DNA of 64,000 nucleotides from Bradyrhizobium sp. 186. Its GTDB lineage: Bacteria > Pseudomonadota > Alphaproteobacteria > Rhizobiales > Xanthobacteraceae. Positions 8,027 to 17,339 of this stretch are shown piece after piece. Each line of letters starts with the position of its first letter. Positions within the stretch are counted from its first letter, which is position 1. The stretch covers positions 3,782,001 through 3,846,000 of the forward strand of contig NZ_CP082164.1 of assembly GCF_023101685.1 (NCBI RefSeq), read 5' to 3'. A program made the position numbers and the translations under genes. The notes beneath the pieces are model-generated. The model saw nothing but the letters and a program-made list of their open reading frames with translations, was not told where the DNA came from and ran no database searches.

Positions 8027-8700
8027 GGCGGCGTGCCGATTACCGCTGATTGCGGCACATGGAATGGGAATGCCGGCCCCGGCTGTCCTCCCAACCTGCG
8101 GCTGGGGCCGTTTTCTTGAACTTGCGCAGCATCGTTCAACCCCGATCCATAACCATGATTAGAGGCATTGCCTATAGCGCTATTTGGATTGAGCATTCTC
8201 TCCCAGTTCGATCAGGCGTTCTTCTACGGCCGACATAGTGACGCGGCGCTCAGGCTTGTGCGCGAGATCAGCCGCGGGTTCGGCCTGTAGGCCGGCATCC
8301 GTCCCATTGCTTCGTCAAGGGACGGGATACCAGTCTGTTCGTAAGACCTCAGCTCGAAATTCGAATTTCCGTATCAGGCACATCACATCACGTCAGTAGT
8401 GCGTTGCAGCGAGATGTCCGGAGTCGGCTGTAGATCGGAATTCACGATCCAAGGGGCGGGCCGACGCGATTGACCCAACGCAGACATTGTCTGAATGCGA
8501 TAGTGTCGCAGTAACGCGGCTTGCTATCGATCGCCACGTTGCCAGGGGCAAGGGAGCCGTCTGCCGTTAGCTCGCGATCTCTCCAGGTATGCTCAGCACC
8601 ATTCCTGTCACGGAAGCGGGACACCTCCGCGCGAGCGCAATCTGAGGGGACGAGCCGCGCAATCGGGATCGGTTGCGCGGCTACTTCCACATAACCCCCG
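8027..8700. other. Stretch with no firmly supported gene
   Basis: A minus-strand frame near 8175-8300 ends in a natural-looking helical tail, MSAVEERLIELGENAQSK, which may be the end of a decayed gene. A minus ORF at 8442-8798 includes text such as RELTADGSLAPGNVAIDS but has an arginine-rich start that overlaps strong hairpins. Neither could be assigned. Confidence 0.35.
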
Positions 8701-8706
8701 GTGCAC

Positions 8707-8738
8707 CGCCGCCGGTCCGGTAAGCCGGACCGGCGGCG
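8707..8738. repeat. Perfect 14-bp inverted repeat hairpin
   Basis: CGCCGCCGGTCCGG, loop TAAG, then the exact reverse complement. There is no T-run after it on either strand, so it is not a classic intrinsic terminator. It lies 27 bases from a second GC hairpin. Confidence 0.8.
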
Positions 8739-8764
8739 ATGACGCGTGTCCGCGTCCGGCGCTC

Positions 8765-8783
8765 GCCGGGCCTTCGGCCCGGC
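8765..8783 (-). terminator. GC-rich hairpin after the Xre regulator gene
   Basis: GCCGGGC-CTTCG-GCCCGGC lies just past the stop codon of the regulator that ends at 8801, in the minus-strand direction of transcription. The loop is tetraloop-like. A T-run is lacking, so the terminator assignment is moderate. Confidence 0.45.
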
Positions 8784-8800
8784 TCGCGGTTGGGGCACGC

Positions 8801-9031
8801 TTACTTGGCGCGACCTCTCTTTGCCGTGCGCTTTAGGAACTCATCAGGCTCGACGTTGAGCTTATCGGCAAGGCGGCCAATGACCTTTATGCTGACGTAA
8901 TATACGCCCTTCTCGAGCTGGCTCAGATAGCTCCTGCTTATCTCAGCTTCCAAAGCAAGTTCGTCTTGAGACCATCCCCTCGCATTGCGCAGACGACGCA
9001 AATTAGTGGCGAATGTCTCCCGCAAATCCAT
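8801..9031 (-). CDS. Xre-family helix-turn-helix regulator
   Basis: The 76-aa product is essentially one Cro/C1-type HTH domain: LRRLRNARGWSQDELALEA, then ISRSYLSQLEKG and a helical tail LADKLNVEPDEFLKR. It is a DNA-binding repressor or activator by family. It is divergent from the small gene at 9130, with about 100 bases between them, a typical arrangement for a regulator of a conjugative-element module. Small Xre regulators of this kind head rhizobial integrative elements. The operator was not identified. Confidence 0.85.
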   Translation of the reverse strand: MDLRETFATNLRRLRNARGWSQDELALEAEISRSYLSQLEKGVYYVSIKVIGRLADKLNVEPDEFLKRTAKRGRAK

Positions 9032-9129
9032 GCGGGCAAAGATGCCGCTTGTTCAGTATATTGCACCTCGATATACTTAACAAAGTGCGGTCCCACGACC
9101 GTTAGAAGTAAAGTCCGCGACCGTAGATC

Positions 9130-9402
9130 ATGCAGACCCCGCCGCTCGATCCTAACGTGGCTGACCTGGCTCCCACAGAGCCAGCGCCGACATCTTACGA
9201 CGAGCAGCACATTGTAACCTACGTTCGTCTTCTGCAGGCCGAGAGTGAGGGGGCGGACTGGCGGGAGGTCGCTCGAATAGTCTTGCATATCGATCCTGAG
9301 CGAGAACCAGACCGCGCGCGGAACGCATACCAGAGTCACCTCGCGCGCGCGAAGTGGATGACCGAACAGGGGCGTCTCTTGCGCGGTGCCGGTTCGAACT
9401 AG
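9130..9402 (+). CDS. Small conserved protein of rhizobial conjugative elements
   Basis: The product is 90 aa, with an acidic proline-rich N-terminus (LDPNVADLAPTEPAPTSYDE) and a conserved core VTYVRLLQAES, GADWREVARIVLHIDPERE and HLARAKWMTEQG. I recognise this pattern from rhizobial integrative-element clusters, where it sits beside DUF6499/DUF2285 regulators and is often annotated as a DUF2285-related protein. Here the DUF6499/DUF2285 gene also follows, after an inserted IS256 element. Function is unknown; a regulatory role is inferred from context. Confidence 0.6.
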   Translation: MQTPPLDPNVADLAPTEPAPTSYDEQHIVTYVRLLQAESEGADWREVARIVLHIDPEREPDRARNAYQSHLARAKWMTEQGRLLRGAGSN

Positions 9403-9454
9403 AAGAAATTCACCGACATCATCCCCGTCGAGAACACAATTGTCTTCCGCAGGC

Positions 9455-10852
9455 GGAGCTATGCGGGAAAGTGGGTGATGACGGAATGAGATAGGCGGCG
9501 TATCGAGGCGGGTGTCGAGCCTGCCAGAACCTCTCAAGGAGAGCGATACGCCATGAACGAGACTAGCAATATTGTTGCCCTTCGTCAGCCCGACAATATC
9601 GACGATCCACTGACCAATATTCTGCGAACTGGTGCGCGGCAGCTTCTGGCGCAGGCCGTCGAGATCGAAGTCGAGACGTTTCTTGCCACGGTGAAGGATT
9701 TGAAGCTTGCCGACGGGCGCGCCCGTGTCGTGCGGCATGGTTACGGCCCGGCGCGAACGATTGCGACCGGCATCGGCCCGGTCGAGATCGCGCGGGCGAA
9801 GATTCGAGACCGCGGGGCGGCCGGTGACGGCGAGCGGATCCGCTTCAGCTCGGCGATCCTGCCGCTGTGGGCGCGGAGGACCAGGAGCCTGGATGCGCTG
9901 TTGCCGGTGCTGTACCTGCGCGGCATCTCGACCGGTGATTTCCAGGAGGCGCTGACGGCCCTACTGGGCAAGGACGCGCCGAACCTGTCGCCGGCGGTCA
10001 TCTCCCGGCTGACGGCCGAGTGGCAGGGCGAGTACGAGCGCTGGCAAAAGCGCGATCTGTCGGCGCGGCGCTACGTCTATGTGTGGGCTGATGGCATATT
10101 CCTGCAGGCACGCATGGAAGACCACGGCGAATGCATGCTGGTGCTGATCGGCGCGACGCCGGAAGGCAAGAAGGAGCTGATTGGCTTTCAGGTCGGCGTC
10201 CGGGAGAGCACGCAGAGCTGGCGTGAGCTCCTGATCGACGTCAAGCAGCGCGGGTTGCAGATCGCCCCGGAAATTGCCGTTGGTGACGGTGCGCTCGGCT
10301 TCTGGAAGGCGCTTGACGAGGTCTTTCCTGGCACGCGGCACCAGCGCTGCTGGGTGCACAAGACCGTGAACGTCCTGGACAAGGTGCCACTCTCGGTGCA
10401 GGCCAACATGAAGAAGGACCTGCGCGAAATCTACTGGGCGCCGAACCGGGCGGCCGCCGAGGCGGCGATCGACGTCTTCGCCGAGAAATACCGCGTCAAG
10501 TACGGCCGGGCGGTCGAATGCCTCGCCAAGGACCGTGACGCGCTGCTGGCCTTCTACGACTTCCCTGCCGAGCATTGGGATCACTTGCGCACGACCAACC
10601 CCATCGAAAGCGTGTTCGCAACCGTGCGGCACAGAACCGTGCGGACGAAAGGATCACTGTCGTCAACGACAGCAAGGCTGATGGTGTTCAAGCTGGTCGT
10701 CGCCGCATCGAAAACCTGGCGGCGGCTCAAAGGCACAAATCAGTTGCCGAAGGTCATCGCAGGTGTCAGATTCAACGACGGCATCGAGGTCATCCACATG
10801 CCGGCAAACCACGCCGCCTGATCGCCTCGTCACCCAAAATCCTGCATAGCTC
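9455..10852 (+). mobile_element. IS256-family element, copy A1 (1398 bp)
   Basis: Ends are GGAGCTATGCGGG at the left and an imperfect inverted match at the right (reading GAGCTATGCAGG on the other strand). The 8-bp direct repeat CCGCAGGC flanks it at 9447-9454 and 10854-10861, offset by one base. One transposase gene fills it. It inserted between the small gene at 9130 and the DUF6499/DUF2285 gene. The same element recurs at 40767 (interrupted), 53779 and 60993. Confidence 0.9.
9553..10821 (+). CDS. IS256-family transposase (copy A1)
   Basis: The 422-aa DDE transposase shows YVWADGIFLQ (first Asp, about residue 178), IAVGDGALGFWKALDE (second Asp, about residue 240), HQRCWVHKTVNVLDKVP, and the C-terminal NPIESVFATVRHRT with the catalytic Glu at about residue 350. 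The length is normal for the family. The predicted protein is identical to those at 53810-55078 and 61091-62359. The ORF is intact, so this element is probably still mobile and could act on all copies in the window. Confidence 0.95.
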   Translation: MNETSNIVALRQPDNIDDPLTNILRTGARQLLAQAVEIEVETFLATVKDLKLADGRARVVRHGYGPARTIATGIGPVEIARAKIRDRGAAGDGERIRFSSAILPLWARRTRSLDALLPVLYLRGISTGDFQEALTALLGKDAPNLSPAVISRLTAEWQGEYERWQKRDLSARRYVYVWADGIFLQARMEDHGECMLVLIGATPEGKKELIGFQVGVRESTQSWRELLIDVKQRGLQIAPEIAVGDGALGFWKALDEVFPGTRHQRCWVHKTVNVLDKVPLSVQANMKKDLREIYWAPNRAAAEAAIDVFAEKYRVKYGRAVECLAKDRDALLAFYDFPAEHWDHLRTTNPIESVFATVRHRTVRTKGSLSSTTARLMVFKLVVAASKTWRRLKGTNQLPKVIAGVRFNDGIEVIHMPANHAA

Positions 10853-11711
10853 GCCGCAGGCTCGTGGTCACCTCGGAGCACCATGTGGTGCCAAACTAGG
10901 GGCTTCCTACAACCAAATCGATCAGAATTATTGCGCCGCAATCCTCGTTAGCTGTGCCAAAGGGGCGGAAGCATGCCTGCATTCGTCTGGCGATCGCCGG
11001 AGTCATATAAGAGCCTACAAGAAGCTGACATCACCGACATCGCCTGGGAATGTCTGCGTCGCAATGTCGACTACCAACGCGACTACCGAAAGATGATCGT
11101 CAACAGCCCGGACGGCGAAGTGACGCCAGAGTTCAGGAGGAGGTGGGGTATCTGCTTTCGCTCATGACCCGCACGGGTCTTTCGGCGAGCAGACCATCTT
11201 TTGGGCGCCCGAGGTGCTGCCGGCCGTCGTGCCAGTCGTAGCGACCTCGTCGCCTGTACCTGGCCGTGAAGCGCCTCAACCACTGCTCGATCTCGCAGCA
11301 GGTCAGGTGCGACACGCCTCCGACGGGTGGCACGCCGTCCTTTATGTTGGCGCAGTGGAGCATCGCGTCTGGCTGAAGGAGCCGCCAACAATCGGCGCCA
11401 ACTATGCAGCGGAGGTGCCGTTTGACGGCGACTTCGACGCGCGCGCGTACGCCGCCCGGCGGCTGTGGCGCGCAATGAATGGGCGCACGCCGGGGCCCGC
11501 CTTTCATGAGCTATCCAAACAGCGGCGCGAGCGCCTGAGCGCTGCCATTCGCGCGCTTGATGCTCGCAATTCTGGCGGCACTTACCGGTCGGTCGCCGAG
11601 GCGCTATTCGGCAAGAAGCGCGTCCCTGATCGCGCCTGGAAAACGCACGATCTGCGCAATCGAACCATCCGCCTCGTGCAAGGCGGCCTCGCGTTGATGC
11701 GAGGCGGCTAT

Positions 11712-13129
11712 GAGCTGTCGCCGAAAGTTGGTGACGGCGGGAATCGGGAAGGCGGCATATCGTGGGGGTGCTTGACGCCTCCACTTCTCCACCGAAGGAG
11801 CGATATGCCGTGTCCAACGATAACGTCATCCAACTGATTCAGCCAGGAATCTTCGACGATCAACTCACAGAAGTCTTGCGCAACGGGGCACGTGCCCTTC
11901 TCGCCAAAGCGGTCGAGGCTGAGGTCGCGGACTTTCTCGGCCAGCATGCCGATTTGAAGACCCGGGACGGCCACCAGCGCGTCGTCCGCCACGGTCACCT
12001 GCCGGAGCGCGAGGTGATGACCGGCATCGGTCCGGTCGCCGTCCGCCAGCCACGTGTACGCGATCGTGAGGTGGCCGCTGCCGATCCTGGCCGCATCCGG
12101 TTCTCGCCGTCGATCCTGTCGCCCTACATGCGCCGCTCGAAGTCGATCGAAACGCTGTTGCCGATCCTATATCTGAAGGGTATTTCGACTGGCGACTTCT
12201 CCGAAGCGCTGGCGGCGCTGCTTGGCAAGGATGCTGCCGGGTTGTCGGCATCCGCCATCGGCCGACTGAAGGACGGCTGGCTCGACGAGCACGGCGCGTG
12301 GCAGAAGCGCGATCTGTCGGCCAAGCGCTACGTCTACATCTGGGCTGATGGCATCCATCTCGAAGCCCGCCTCGAAGACGAAAAGCAGTGCATCCTCGTG
12401 CTGATCGGCGCGACGCCGGAGGGCCGCAAGGAACTGGTCGGCTTCACCGATGGCGCCCGTGAGAGCGCGCACGACTGGCGCGATCTGCTGCTCGACCTGA
12501 AGCGGCGCGGGCTCGACGTGCCCCCGCAGCTCGTCATCGCCGATGGCGCACTCGGGTTCTGGAAGGCGGCCGGTGAGGTCTGGCCGAAAACGCGCGAGCA
12601 GCGCTGCTGGGTGCACAAGACCGCCAACGTACTTGCCAAGCTGCCGAAGAGCCAGCAGCCGAAAGCCAAACGCGCGTTGCAGGAGATATGGATGGCCGAA
12701 ACCAAGGCCACAGCCGAGCTGGCGTTCGACGCCTTCATCGAGAGCTACGCGCTGAAATACGAGAAGGCCGCCGATTGCCTGCGCAAGGATCGAGACACGC
12801 TGCTGGCTTTCTACGACTTCCCGGCAGAGCATTGGAAACACCTGCGCACGACCAACCCCATCGAAAGCACCTTCGCCACCGTGCGTCATCGCACGATCCG
12901 ATCGAAGGGCTGTCTATCCAACAAGACCGCGCTCGCGATGGTCTTCAAACTGGTCGAGGGCGCCCAGAAAAATTGGCGTCGTCTCGATGGCCACAACCAG
13001 TTGCCAAAACTCGTTCTCGGTGTGACATTCAACAACGGGATCGAGGTCATCGCCAAGCCGACCGACCGTCAGCCCGCAACCGCCGCCGCCTGACCGGCTC
13101 CGGCCGTCACCAAAAATTGGCGATAGCTC
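11712..13129 (+). mobile_element. IS256-family element, type B (1418 bp)
   Basis: The left end GAGCTGTCGCCGAAAG and the inverted right end (GAGCTATCGCCAATTT on the other strand) are flanked by a perfect 9-bp duplication GGCGGCTAT at 11703-11711 and 13130-13138. It is related to, but distinct from, the A-type IS256 copies. A truncated relative lies at 60305-60736. Confidence 0.92.
11762..13093 (+). CDS. IS256-family transposase (type B)
   Basis: The frame is 443 aa. The DDE core is YIWADGIHLE, VIADGALGFWKAAGE and NPIESTFATVRHRT, parallel to the A-type transposase but clearly diverged (for example SKGCLSNKTALAMVFKL versus TKGSLSSTTARLMVFKL). An internal ATG-proximal start near 11810 may be the real one, since the segment before AVSNDNVIQLIQPG overlaps the terminal region. 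The C-terminus is KPTDRQPATAAA. The gene is intact. Confidence 0.93.
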   Translation: MGVLDASTSPPKERYAVSNDNVIQLIQPGIFDDQLTEVLRNGARALLAKAVEAEVADFLGQHADLKTRDGHQRVVRHGHLPEREVMTGIGPVAVRQPRVRDREVAAADPGRIRFSPSILSPYMRRSKSIETLLPILYLKGISTGDFSEALAALLGKDAAGLSASAIGRLKDGWLDEHGAWQKRDLSAKRYVYIWADGIHLEARLEDEKQCILVLIGATPEGRKELVGFTDGARESAHDWRDLLLDLKRRGLDVPPQLVIADGALGFWKAAGEVWPKTREQRCWVHKTANVLAKLPKSQQPKAKRALQEIWMAETKATAELAFDAFIESYALKYEKAADCLRKDRDTLLAFYDFPAEHWKHLRTTNPIESTFATVRHRTIRSKGCLSNKTALAMVFKLVEGAQKNWRRLDGHNQLPKLVLGVTFNNGIEVIAKPTDRQPATAAA

Positions 13130-13307
13130 GGCGGCTATCGCGAATTGCTACGTCCCAGGCGCAAGGACAAATAGCATCTGCAGCCTGGGGGTATCGAAAA
13201 CATACCCCACCATGATCGGCATCCCCTTCGCGGGTCTTCTCCGCGATCGTGACCGTCGACGCGCCGCCGCTCGCGCTGGCGCTCCAAATGGTCACGGAGC
13301 CTATCAA

Positions 13308-13589
13308 ATGCCCGATCCGAACGCCGGCTTGCCGCCGCGATACTTGCGCACGCCCGAGGCCGCGCGATTTCTCGGCCTTTCCGGCCGGACACTGGAAAAG
13401 CACCGCACCTACGGCACTGGGCCGACCTACCGGAAGATCGGTGGTCGCGTCGTCTACGCGCCGGATGATCTGAAGGCCTGGGCCGATCTCGGCGCCAAGA
13501 CATCGACGTCCGATCCTGGCAAGGGAACGGTGCTGCCCGCCAAAAAGCATCCGACCCTGCGCCCGTATGCGGGCCAGGAGCGCCGCTAA
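13308..13589 (+). CDS. Excisionase/AlpA-type helix-turn-helix protein
   Basis: The product is 93 aa from the ATG at 13308; the open frame extends further upstream but the extension is arginine-rich and unlikely. The core is PPRYLRTPEAARFLGLSGRT, then LEKHRTYGTGPTYRKIGGRV and YAPDDLKAWADL, a winged HTH_17 DNA-binding domain like those of excisionases and small regulators. In rhizobial integrative elements such a gene sits between the DUF2285 regulator and the replication initiator gene, exactly as here. It is intact even though its neighbours are broken. Confidence 0.8.
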   Translation: MPDPNAGLPPRYLRTPEAARFLGLSGRTLEKHRTYGTGPTYRKIGGRVVYAPDDLKAWADLGAKTSTSDPGKGTVLPAKKHPTLRPYAGQERR

Positions 13590-13612
13590 TCGCCGGGGAA
13601 GAGAGATTGGCA

Positions 13613-13880
13613 ATGCGGCGCAAACACCTATCCGAGCGCGACCAGCTTGCGCTGTTTCGTGCGCTGCCCGGCGACCTCGCGCCGCGCGACGCACAGGATC
13701 TGATGGCGTATCCGTTCTTTTCGCTCGCAAAGACAAAACGCGTCGTGCCGATTGATTTCCGTGCCGGCGTGATCTCCATTCGTGTCGAGGCCGTGCCAGA
13801 ACACGGGATGGCGACCATCTGGGATGCAGATGTCCTGATCTGGGCTGCATCTCAGATCGTCGAAGCGCGAGACGCCGGAA
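13613..13880 (+). pseudogene. Replication initiator protein, N-terminal fragment
   Basis: From the ATG at 13613 (GGGGAAGAGAG upstream) the frame gives RDQLALFRALPGDLAPRDAQ, then FFSLAKTKRVVPIDFRAGV and ATIWDADVLIWAASQIVEAR, the start of replication-initiator-A proteins of rhizobial integrative elements. After EARDAG the homology ends abruptly, and the next bases belong to a relaxase in another frame. About two thirds of the initiator is missing. A deletion that fused the two genes is the simplest explanation. Confidence 0.75.
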
Positions 13881-15468
13881 GACCTCGCGCCTGCCTTTGG
13901 CCGCAGCCGGTTGTTCAGTCCCGCGCGTCGCGTTGTGGTGAAGGCGCGTGTTGTTCGCCACAAAGGGCGAGCCTTCCGCTCAGCGCCACTGACGGCCCAT
14001 CTTTCATACTTGAAGCGGGACGGCGTCACCCGGAGTGGCGAGCGGGCCGAGATGTTCGACGCCGGCAGCGACCGCGCCGATGGCGCGGCTTTCGCAGAAC
14101 GTTGCAGGGACGACCGTCACCATTTCAGGTTCATCGTCTCGCCCGAGGACGCCGGCGAGATGACCGACCTCAGGGCCTTCACCCGAGACCTTGCCAAGCA
14201 GATGGAAATTGATCTCGGCACGCGGCTCGATTGGGTAGCTGTCGATCACTGGAACACCGACAACCCTCACGGTCCATCTTCTCGTTCGGGGAGTCGACGA
14301 AGAGGGCGCTGAACTCGTGATTTCTCGCGATTACATCAGCCGTGGCCTGCGTTTGCGCGCCGAAGAACTCGTCTCTATCGAACTCGGTCCGAAGCCGGAG
14401 CAAGAAATCCGTAATTCCCTGGAGAGGGAAGTCACGGCAGAGCGGTGGACGCGCCTCGATCGAGAGATCCGGATGGCGGCTGACGAAACCGGCTATATCG
14501 ATCTTCGCCCCGACAATCCCGGCAGTTCCGATCCCGAAATCCGACGCCTGATGGTTGGTCGCCTCCAGCATCTGGAGAAGATGGGTCTTGCAACATCAGC
14601 TGCGTCAGGGGAATGGATGGTCGGGCTCGAGGCCGAGCGCAACTTGCGCGACCTCGGCATGCGCGGCGACATTATCAAGACCATGCATCGCGCTTTCGCT
14701 GAACGTGGGGAAGCGCGTGGAGTTTCCGACTACGCCATCGAAGGTGAACAGTCGACTTCCCAGATCATCGGACGGCTGGTCGATCGGGGATTGCATGACG
14801 AGCTGACTGGCGAGGCCTACGTCCTGATCGACGGAACCGACGGGCGCGCGCACCACGTCCGCTTTCGCGGGATCGAGGCCTTTGAACATGCGCCGCCGGT
14901 CGGCGGCATCGTCGAAGTCCGGCGCCTCGGTCAAGCCGGCGATCCGCGTCCCACCCTGGTGCTCGCGTCCCGTTCCGATCTCGATCTCGGTGAGCAGGTC
15001 ACCGCTAAGGGAGCGACCTGGCTCGACCACCGGCTGGTCGAACGCGATCCGATGCCACTCGCAATGGGTGGCTTCGGTCGAGAGAGTCGCGACGCCATGG
15101 AAGCCCGGACCGAGCATCTGATTCAGGAAGGTCTGGCACGGCGGCAGGGCCAGCGCATCATTCTGCAGCGCGACCTCCTGAATACGTTGCGCGGACGCGA
15201 ACTGGACGAGGTGGGAGCAAAGGTCGCGGTCGACACCGGCCTGCCTCACGTGAAGGCGGCGTCTGGGGAGCATGTGGCAGGTACGTATCGCCAGCGGCTG
15301 ACGCTGACGTCGGGGCGTTTCGCCATGATCGACAATGGGCTCGGCTTCCAGCTCGTGCCGTGGTCGCGCGATCTCGAAAGGAGGTTCGGCCAGCACGTCT
15401 CCGGCGTCGCGAAGGACGGCGGAGGCATCGAATGGGGGTTTGGTCGCAAGCGCGACTTGGGCCTCTAA
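13881..15468 (+). pseudogene. VirD2-like relaxase, 5'-truncated and frameshifted in the metal-binding motif
   Basis: The frame from about 13881 reads FGRSRLFSPARRVVVKARVV, HLSYLKRDGVTRSGE, DRHHFRFIVSPEDAGEM and LDWVAVDHWNTDNPH. Next to this histidine motif there is one extra G at 14271/14272. Without it the text continues VHLLVRGVDEEGAELVISRD into the second frame, which runs from 14317 to 15468 and ends FGRKRDLGL. Family members nick oriT and carry the strand into the recipient. The N-terminus upstream of FGRSR is missing because of the fusion with the replication initiator fragment. It should be inactive. Confidence 0.8.
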
Positions 15469-15504
15469 CAACCTTGCCAACTTCGTTGTGAAAGGACTTT
15501 CGGG

Positions 15505-16575
15505 ATGTCCGGAACCAAGATCCTATGGGGCCAGGTGATCGTTGTAGGCCTGATCGTTTTGCTGGCCATCTGGGGAGCAACCGAGTGGACGGCTTGGCGG
15601 CTCGCCTATCAACCGGAGCTTGGGCGGCCCTGGTTCGAGCTGTCGGGCTTCAAAATCTATTACCCGCCAATCTTCTTCTGGTGGTGGTTCGTCTACGACG
15701 CCTATGCGCCTCAGGTCTTTGTCGAGGGGGCCTTCATTGCAGCGTCAGGGACATTCATTTCGATCGCAGTGGCGATCGGCATGTCGGTCTGGCGGGCGCG
15801 CGAGGCCAAGAATGTCGAGACCTATGGCTCGGCGCGCTGGGCCGATCCGAAGGAGGTGAGCGCGGCCGGTCTCCTCGGTCCGGATGGCGTGGTGCTGGGT
15901 AAGCTCGACGATGATTACCTTCGCCATGATGGACCGGAGCACGTGTTGTGCTTTGCGCCCACCCGGTCCGGCAAAGGTGTCGGCCTTGTCGTTCCCTCGC
16001 TGTTGGCTTGGCCGGGTTCGGCCATCGTTCACGACATCAAGGGTGAGAACTGGCAACTGACAGCCGGCTTCCGCTCGCAACATGGTCGTGTCCTGTTGTT
16101 CGATCCGACCAACACCAAATCCTCAGCCTACAATCCGCTGCTAGAAGTCCGGCGCGGGGAATGGGAGGTCCGTGACGTCCAGAACGTCGCCGACGTCCTG
16201 GTCGACCCCGAAGGCTCGCTCGACAAGCGGAACCATTGGGAGAAGACCAGTCATTCGCTCCTGGTCGGCGCCATCCTTCACGTTCTCTATGCCGAGACGG
16301 ATAAGACCTTGGCTGGCGTGGCCGCCTTCCTGTCCGACCCGAAGCGACCGATCGAGGCAACGTTGAAGGCGATGATGACCACGCCGCATCTCGATGAACA
16401 GGGCGCCCATCCCGTCGTTGCGTCGACAGCGCGAGAGCTGCTCAACAAATCTGAGAATGAACGCTCCGGCGTCCTGTCCACTGCCATGTCGTTCCTCGGT
16501 CTTTACCGCGATCCTGTCGTGGCCCGGGTGACCTGCCGCTGCGACTGGCGGATAGCCGACCTTGCCGCTCGTTGA
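15505..16575 (+). pseudogene. TraG/VirD4-type coupling protein, truncated
   Basis: The N-terminal 350 aa of a type IV coupling protein. Two N-terminal membrane segments (residues about 8-26 and 75-92) are followed by YGSARWADPKEV and the Walker A region CFAPTRSGKGVGLVVPSLLA near residue 150. The text is normal to CDWRIADL near 16563, where it fuses to an HlyD gene and stops at 16575. Full-length proteins are about 650 aa, so the second half, with Walker B, is missing. It would have docked the relaxase complex to the transfer channel. Confidence 0.85.
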
Positions 16576-17278
16576 ACGGGGCCTGATTGCTCGCCCCCGA
16601 ATTCTCCAGCTGGAGCGGACGGCGTACGGTTTGGAAGGCCAGATCGTCGATACAAAAGCCAGTATCGCGAAGGCGCGCCAGGCGATCGCCGAGCAGGATC
16701 AGCAGATTGCCCAACTCGACAATGATCGAATGACCGATGTCAGCAAGGACCTCCGCGATACGCAGGCCAGACTCCTCGAGGTCATTCCGAAGGCGCTGAG
16801 TGCAAAGGCGGTACTTGGTCGCATGGAAATTCGGGCGCCCTATACCGGTCGGGTGGTGGGATTGACCGTATTCGCCGTGGGAGGCGTCATCCAGCGCGGC
16901 GACAAGATCCTGGACATCGTGCCCGCGGAAGACGCACTCACCATCGAAGCCCAGGTCGCGGTCGAGGACATCAGCGACGTGCATCCCGATATGCGCGCTG
17001 AAGTCCATCTCACGGCCTACAAGCAGCGCATCGTGCCGATCATTCATGGCGACGTCATTCAGGTCTCGGCTGACCGGCTCACGGACCCAAAAACGAATGC
17101 GCCGTACTACACGGCCTTTGTCCGGATTGATCAGGGTGAGTTGGCGGGCATGCCGAACATTCGCCTGTATCCTGGCATGCCGGCGACCGTCATGATCCCG
17201 ACAGTTCAACGAACCGCGTTCGAGTACATCGTTGGGCCGCTTGCAATGTCATTCAATCAGTCGTTCCGTCAGAAATGA
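16560..17278 (+). pseudogene. HlyD-family type I secretion adaptor, C-terminal fragment
   Basis: From LPLVERGLIARPRILQLERT the frame gives a coiled-coil hairpin (ASIAKARQAIAEQDQQIAQL) and the beta-barrel region VLGRMEIRAPYTGRVVGL, ending IVGPLAMSFNQSFRQK. These match the C-terminal 240 residues of membrane-fusion proteins for ABC exporters. The N-terminal membrane anchor and lipoyl half are missing, replaced by TraG sequence. The junction carries a short overlap (ttgccgctcg) usable by both frames, suggesting joining at microhomology. No partner ABC gene is in the window. Confidence 0.8.
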
Positions 17279-17339
17279 CGCGACCAGGCAAGCGAAGGAA
17301 GAGGGGTCGCTAGCCGCTGGTCGCAGCGAAGAGGGACAA

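Larger units (their letters stand above)
10973..13174 (+). pseudogene. DUF6499/DUF2285 regulator, frameshifted and split by IS256 copy B
   Basis: The first segment (10973 to about 11155) encodes a DUF6499-type start, FVWRSPESYKSLQEADITD and LRRNVDYQRDYRK, then stops. One frame over, from about 11150, the text continues FAHDPHGSFGEQTIFWAPEV and on through a DUF2285 region (RRLWRAMNGRTPGPAFHELS, DLRNRTIRLVQ, MRGGY). One extra T in TTTCGC near 11155 explains the break. At 11711 the IS256-type copy B interrupts it. Removing the IS and one target duplicate joins GGY to RELLRPRRKDK and a stop at 13174. Family members are DNA-binding regulators in rhizobial integrative elements. Confidence 0.8.

Noticed and set aside
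8442..8798. 118-aa minus-strand ORF
   Set aside because: Its first third is the GC hairpin region and the rest could not be matched to a family; kept only as a remark on the gap.
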